Shown: positions 21,243 through 22,514 of the stretch, piece by piece
Layout: the number at the start of each line of letters is the position of its first letter
How positions within the stretch are numbered: the stretch's first letter is position 1
Origin: Chitinophagaceae bacterium
GTDB lineage: Bacteria; Bacteroidota; Bacteroidia; Chitinophagales; Chitinophagaceae
Length of the DNA stretch: 22,514 bases
Reading direction: 5' to 3'
NCBI GenBank assembly: GCA_025963615.1
Contig: JAOQAL010000455.1
Location: 1 to 22,514, forward strand
The notes under the pieces: model-generated
Told to the model about the DNA's origin: nothing
What the model saw: only the letters and a program-made list of their open reading frames with translations
The model's database searches: none
Program-made: the position numbers and the translations under genes

Positions 21243-21965
21243 TTGAAACCACTTATCATTCTGCTTTGCTGTTGTATTATGATCGCATCATGGCCTGCAA
21301 ATGCCCAGTCAATAAAAGACAGCAACCCCAAAGACAGTATTTTAAAAGTAAAAAAAACTACTGATTTTACAATTGACGGACATGGCAACGCTCCGCAGTG
21401 GAGCCAGGCTAAATGGCTAAACCTGCCGCAAAGTGGAGGTGCAAGCTCACCCTATACTACCCAATTCAAAATACTCTATTCGGATACCGGCATCTATTGT
21501 TTGTTTACCTGCCATGACAAAAAGCTAACGGCTACCCGCGATGCTGATTTCCTCGACCTTTATAATGAAGATGTCGTAGAAGTGTTTTTTCACCCTGATG
21601 AAACACAACCGGTATACTTTGAATACGAACTATCGCCGCTGAATTATGAATTGCCCATCATGGTGCCCAATTTCAAAGGGCGGTTTTATGGATGGCGGCC
21701 CTGGAATTATGAGGGCGCCCGCAAAACCCGGCATGCCACGCATATTGAAAAAGAAGGCAGTGGGATTTCATCCTGGACAGCTGAATTCTTTATACCTTAT
21801 GCGCTGCTGAACCCCTTACCCAATACACCACCACAAAAAGGCACCAGATGGAGGGCTAATTTTTACCGCATAGATTATGACAACGGCACGGCCGGCTGGT
21901 CGTGGCAGCTTACCGGCAAGACCTTTCATGAATATGACAGGTTCGGGACGCTTGAGTTTGAGTAA
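21243..21965 (+). CDS. Exported CBM9-like carbohydrate-binding protein
   Basis: The start is a TTG: no in-frame ATG lies near, and the following residues KPLIILLCCCIMIASWPANAQ form a signal peptide, while the next internal methionine falls inside it. The 240-residue product matches the family-9-like carbohydrate-binding fold. Landmarks are FTIDGHGNAPQWSQAKWL, YSDTGIYCLFTCHDKKL, the acidic NEDVVEVFFHPDE, YFEYELSPLN, WTAEFFIPYALL and the closing WRANFYRIDYDNG. A related lineage binds sugars or glycosides in exported proteins. No catalytic domain is attached. It may work with the DUF1080 protein upstream; shared transcription is doubtful because 440 bases of repeats lie between. Confidence 0.85.
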   Translation: MKPLIILLCCCIMIASWPANAQSIKDSNPKDSILKVKKTTDFTIDGHGNAPQWSQAKWLNLPQSGGASSPYTTQFKILYSDTGIYCLFTCHDKKLTATRDADFLDLYNEDVVEVFFHPDETQPVYFEYELSPLNYELPIMVPNFKGRFYGWRPWNYEGARKTRHATHIEKEGSGISSWTAEFFIPYALLNPLPNTPPQKGTRWRANFYRIDYDNGTAGWSWQLTGKTFHEYDRFGTLEFE

Positions 21966-22039
21966 ATAAAAGACAGAAACTAAATAGTTTGATCTAGAGT
22001 CATTAATACTTATTTTGCTGACTAAAGCCACTATTGAAA

Positions 22040-22514
22040 ATGAAAATTCTTTTCTTCTTTCTGCTACTGGTCATAGCCGACTCAAACTTATTTGCACAAA
22101 ATGATACGGTTGTTGTTTATTTTGATCACGCCGGTAAACCTTCTTCTGCAGATGATGCTGTTAAGTTCTGTCTTCAGATAAAACAAAACGACCATTATAA
22201 AAAACTGATGGTTGATGGCAGTGATAATAAGGTAGAATCCATTGCTTACTTTACGGATGCTGAATGTAAAAACTATGATGGCCCTTATAAGGAAATTTAT
22301 AAAAATAGCAAGACCCGGAAATCAGGTTATTACCTCCAAAACAAAAAAACAGGGCTATGGAAATCATGGGCTGACAATGGCAAACTCACTGACTCCCTTG
22401 TTTACAGAAATGGGTTTATTTATGGCCTTGGCTTGCAGTGGAATTGGGACGGAAAAGTAACCGATTCATTGATATTTGAGGAAGGAGGCAACGGGGTCGG
22501 CCATGGTTATTGGA
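22040..22514 (+). CDS. Exported MORN/YwqK-like repeat protein, 3' truncated by window edge
   Basis: The ATG at 22040 opens a frame that stays open to the window end (158 complete codons). The N-terminus is a signal peptide (MKILFFFLLLVIADSNLFAQ). The later part has repeats of the MORN/YwqK type, with the pattern of an aromatic, a glycine and a tryptophan, such as SGYYLQNKKTGLWKSWADNG, LVYRNGFIYGLGLQWNWDG and FEEGGNGVGHGYW. Such repeats occur in exported Bacteroidota proteins and in proteins labelled YwqK-family antitoxins, but an antitoxin role is not implied here. The start codon is 74 bases after the CBM9-like stop. Confidence 0.78.
   Translation, partial: MKILFFFLLLVIADSNLFAQNDTVVVYFDHAGKPSSADDAVKFCLQIKQNDHYKKLMVDGSDNKVESIAYFTDAECKNYDGPYKEIYKNSKTRKSGYYLQNKKTGLWKSWADNGKLTDSLVYRNGFIYGLGLQWNWDGKVTDSLIFEEGGNGVGHGYW

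Noticed and set aside
22040..22514. Toxin-antitoxin antitoxin role for the YwqK-like protein
   Set aside because: The repeats are common in exported proteins; a signal peptide and no adjacent toxin gene argue against it.

Overview
The window most likely comes from a member of the Bacteroidota, probably the family Chitinophagaceae. Several things point there. Exported proteins end their signal peptides in AQ- or SAQ-like sites. Strong Shine-Dalgarno sequences are mostly absent. Several starts are preceded by the Bacteroidota -7 promoter motif TAnnTTTG. A DUF6089/PorG-like barrel, a DUF1080 protein, a CBM9-like protein and small sigma-factor/membrane-protein gene pairs are all typical of this group. 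The taxonomic call is inference from gene content, not from a marker gene. I see no rRNA, tRNA, CRISPR array or intact insertion sequence.

Layout. 1-2541 (+): the end of a GH3-family gene with a strong terminator, a LysE-type exporter, a secreted unknown and a monofunctional peptidoglycan glycosyltransferase (mtgA). mtgA converges on a NadR-type nicotinamide riboside kinase (-). 3301-4441 (+): an ECF sigma factor and a small membrane protein, possibly followed by a 40-residue ORF. 4551-6647 (-): a two-gene operon with an exported ankyrin protein followed by a CXXCH plus alpha/alpha-toroid protein. 6648-7240: a long gene-free leader with hairpins. 7241-8157 (+): a small membrane protein that resembles the one beside the sigma factor, a small exported protein and an Hsp20 chaperone. 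8182-11798: pnuC (-), a cupin (+), an M23 peptidase (-), a NifU/Nfu scaffold (-), and a second ECF sigma factor overlapping a membrane protein (-). 11910-14868: an ArsC/Spx-like protein (+), a 141-bp inverted-repeat element, a secreted barrel-like unknown (-), a low-complexity exported protein (-) and a RAYT-type transposase (-). 15047-18928: a UvrD/PcrA helicase (-), a PorG-like protein (+) and an RDD protein (-). 19099-22514: a secreted unknown (-), a DUF1080 protein (+), a CBM9-like protein (+) and a truncated MORN/YwqK-like protein (+).

How it fits together. PnuC and the NadR-like kinase would form a nicotinamide riboside uptake and phosphorylation route, although they are 5 kb apart. Two sigma-factor/membrane-protein pairs and the small membrane protein/Hsp20 cluster suggest envelope or stress regulation. 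MtgA and the M23 peptidase act on peptidoglycan. The DUF1080 and CBM9-like proteins suggest handling of exported carbohydrate.

The most unusual feature is a set of short tandem repeats, mostly heptameric, at gene ends and in intergenic regions. Two convergent genes (mtgA and nadR) take their stop codons from heptamer arrays, and a further heptamer block is inserted in frame inside nadR. A separate repeat with 20-bp perfect terminal inverted repeats has a second, left-truncated copy about 8.6 kb away.
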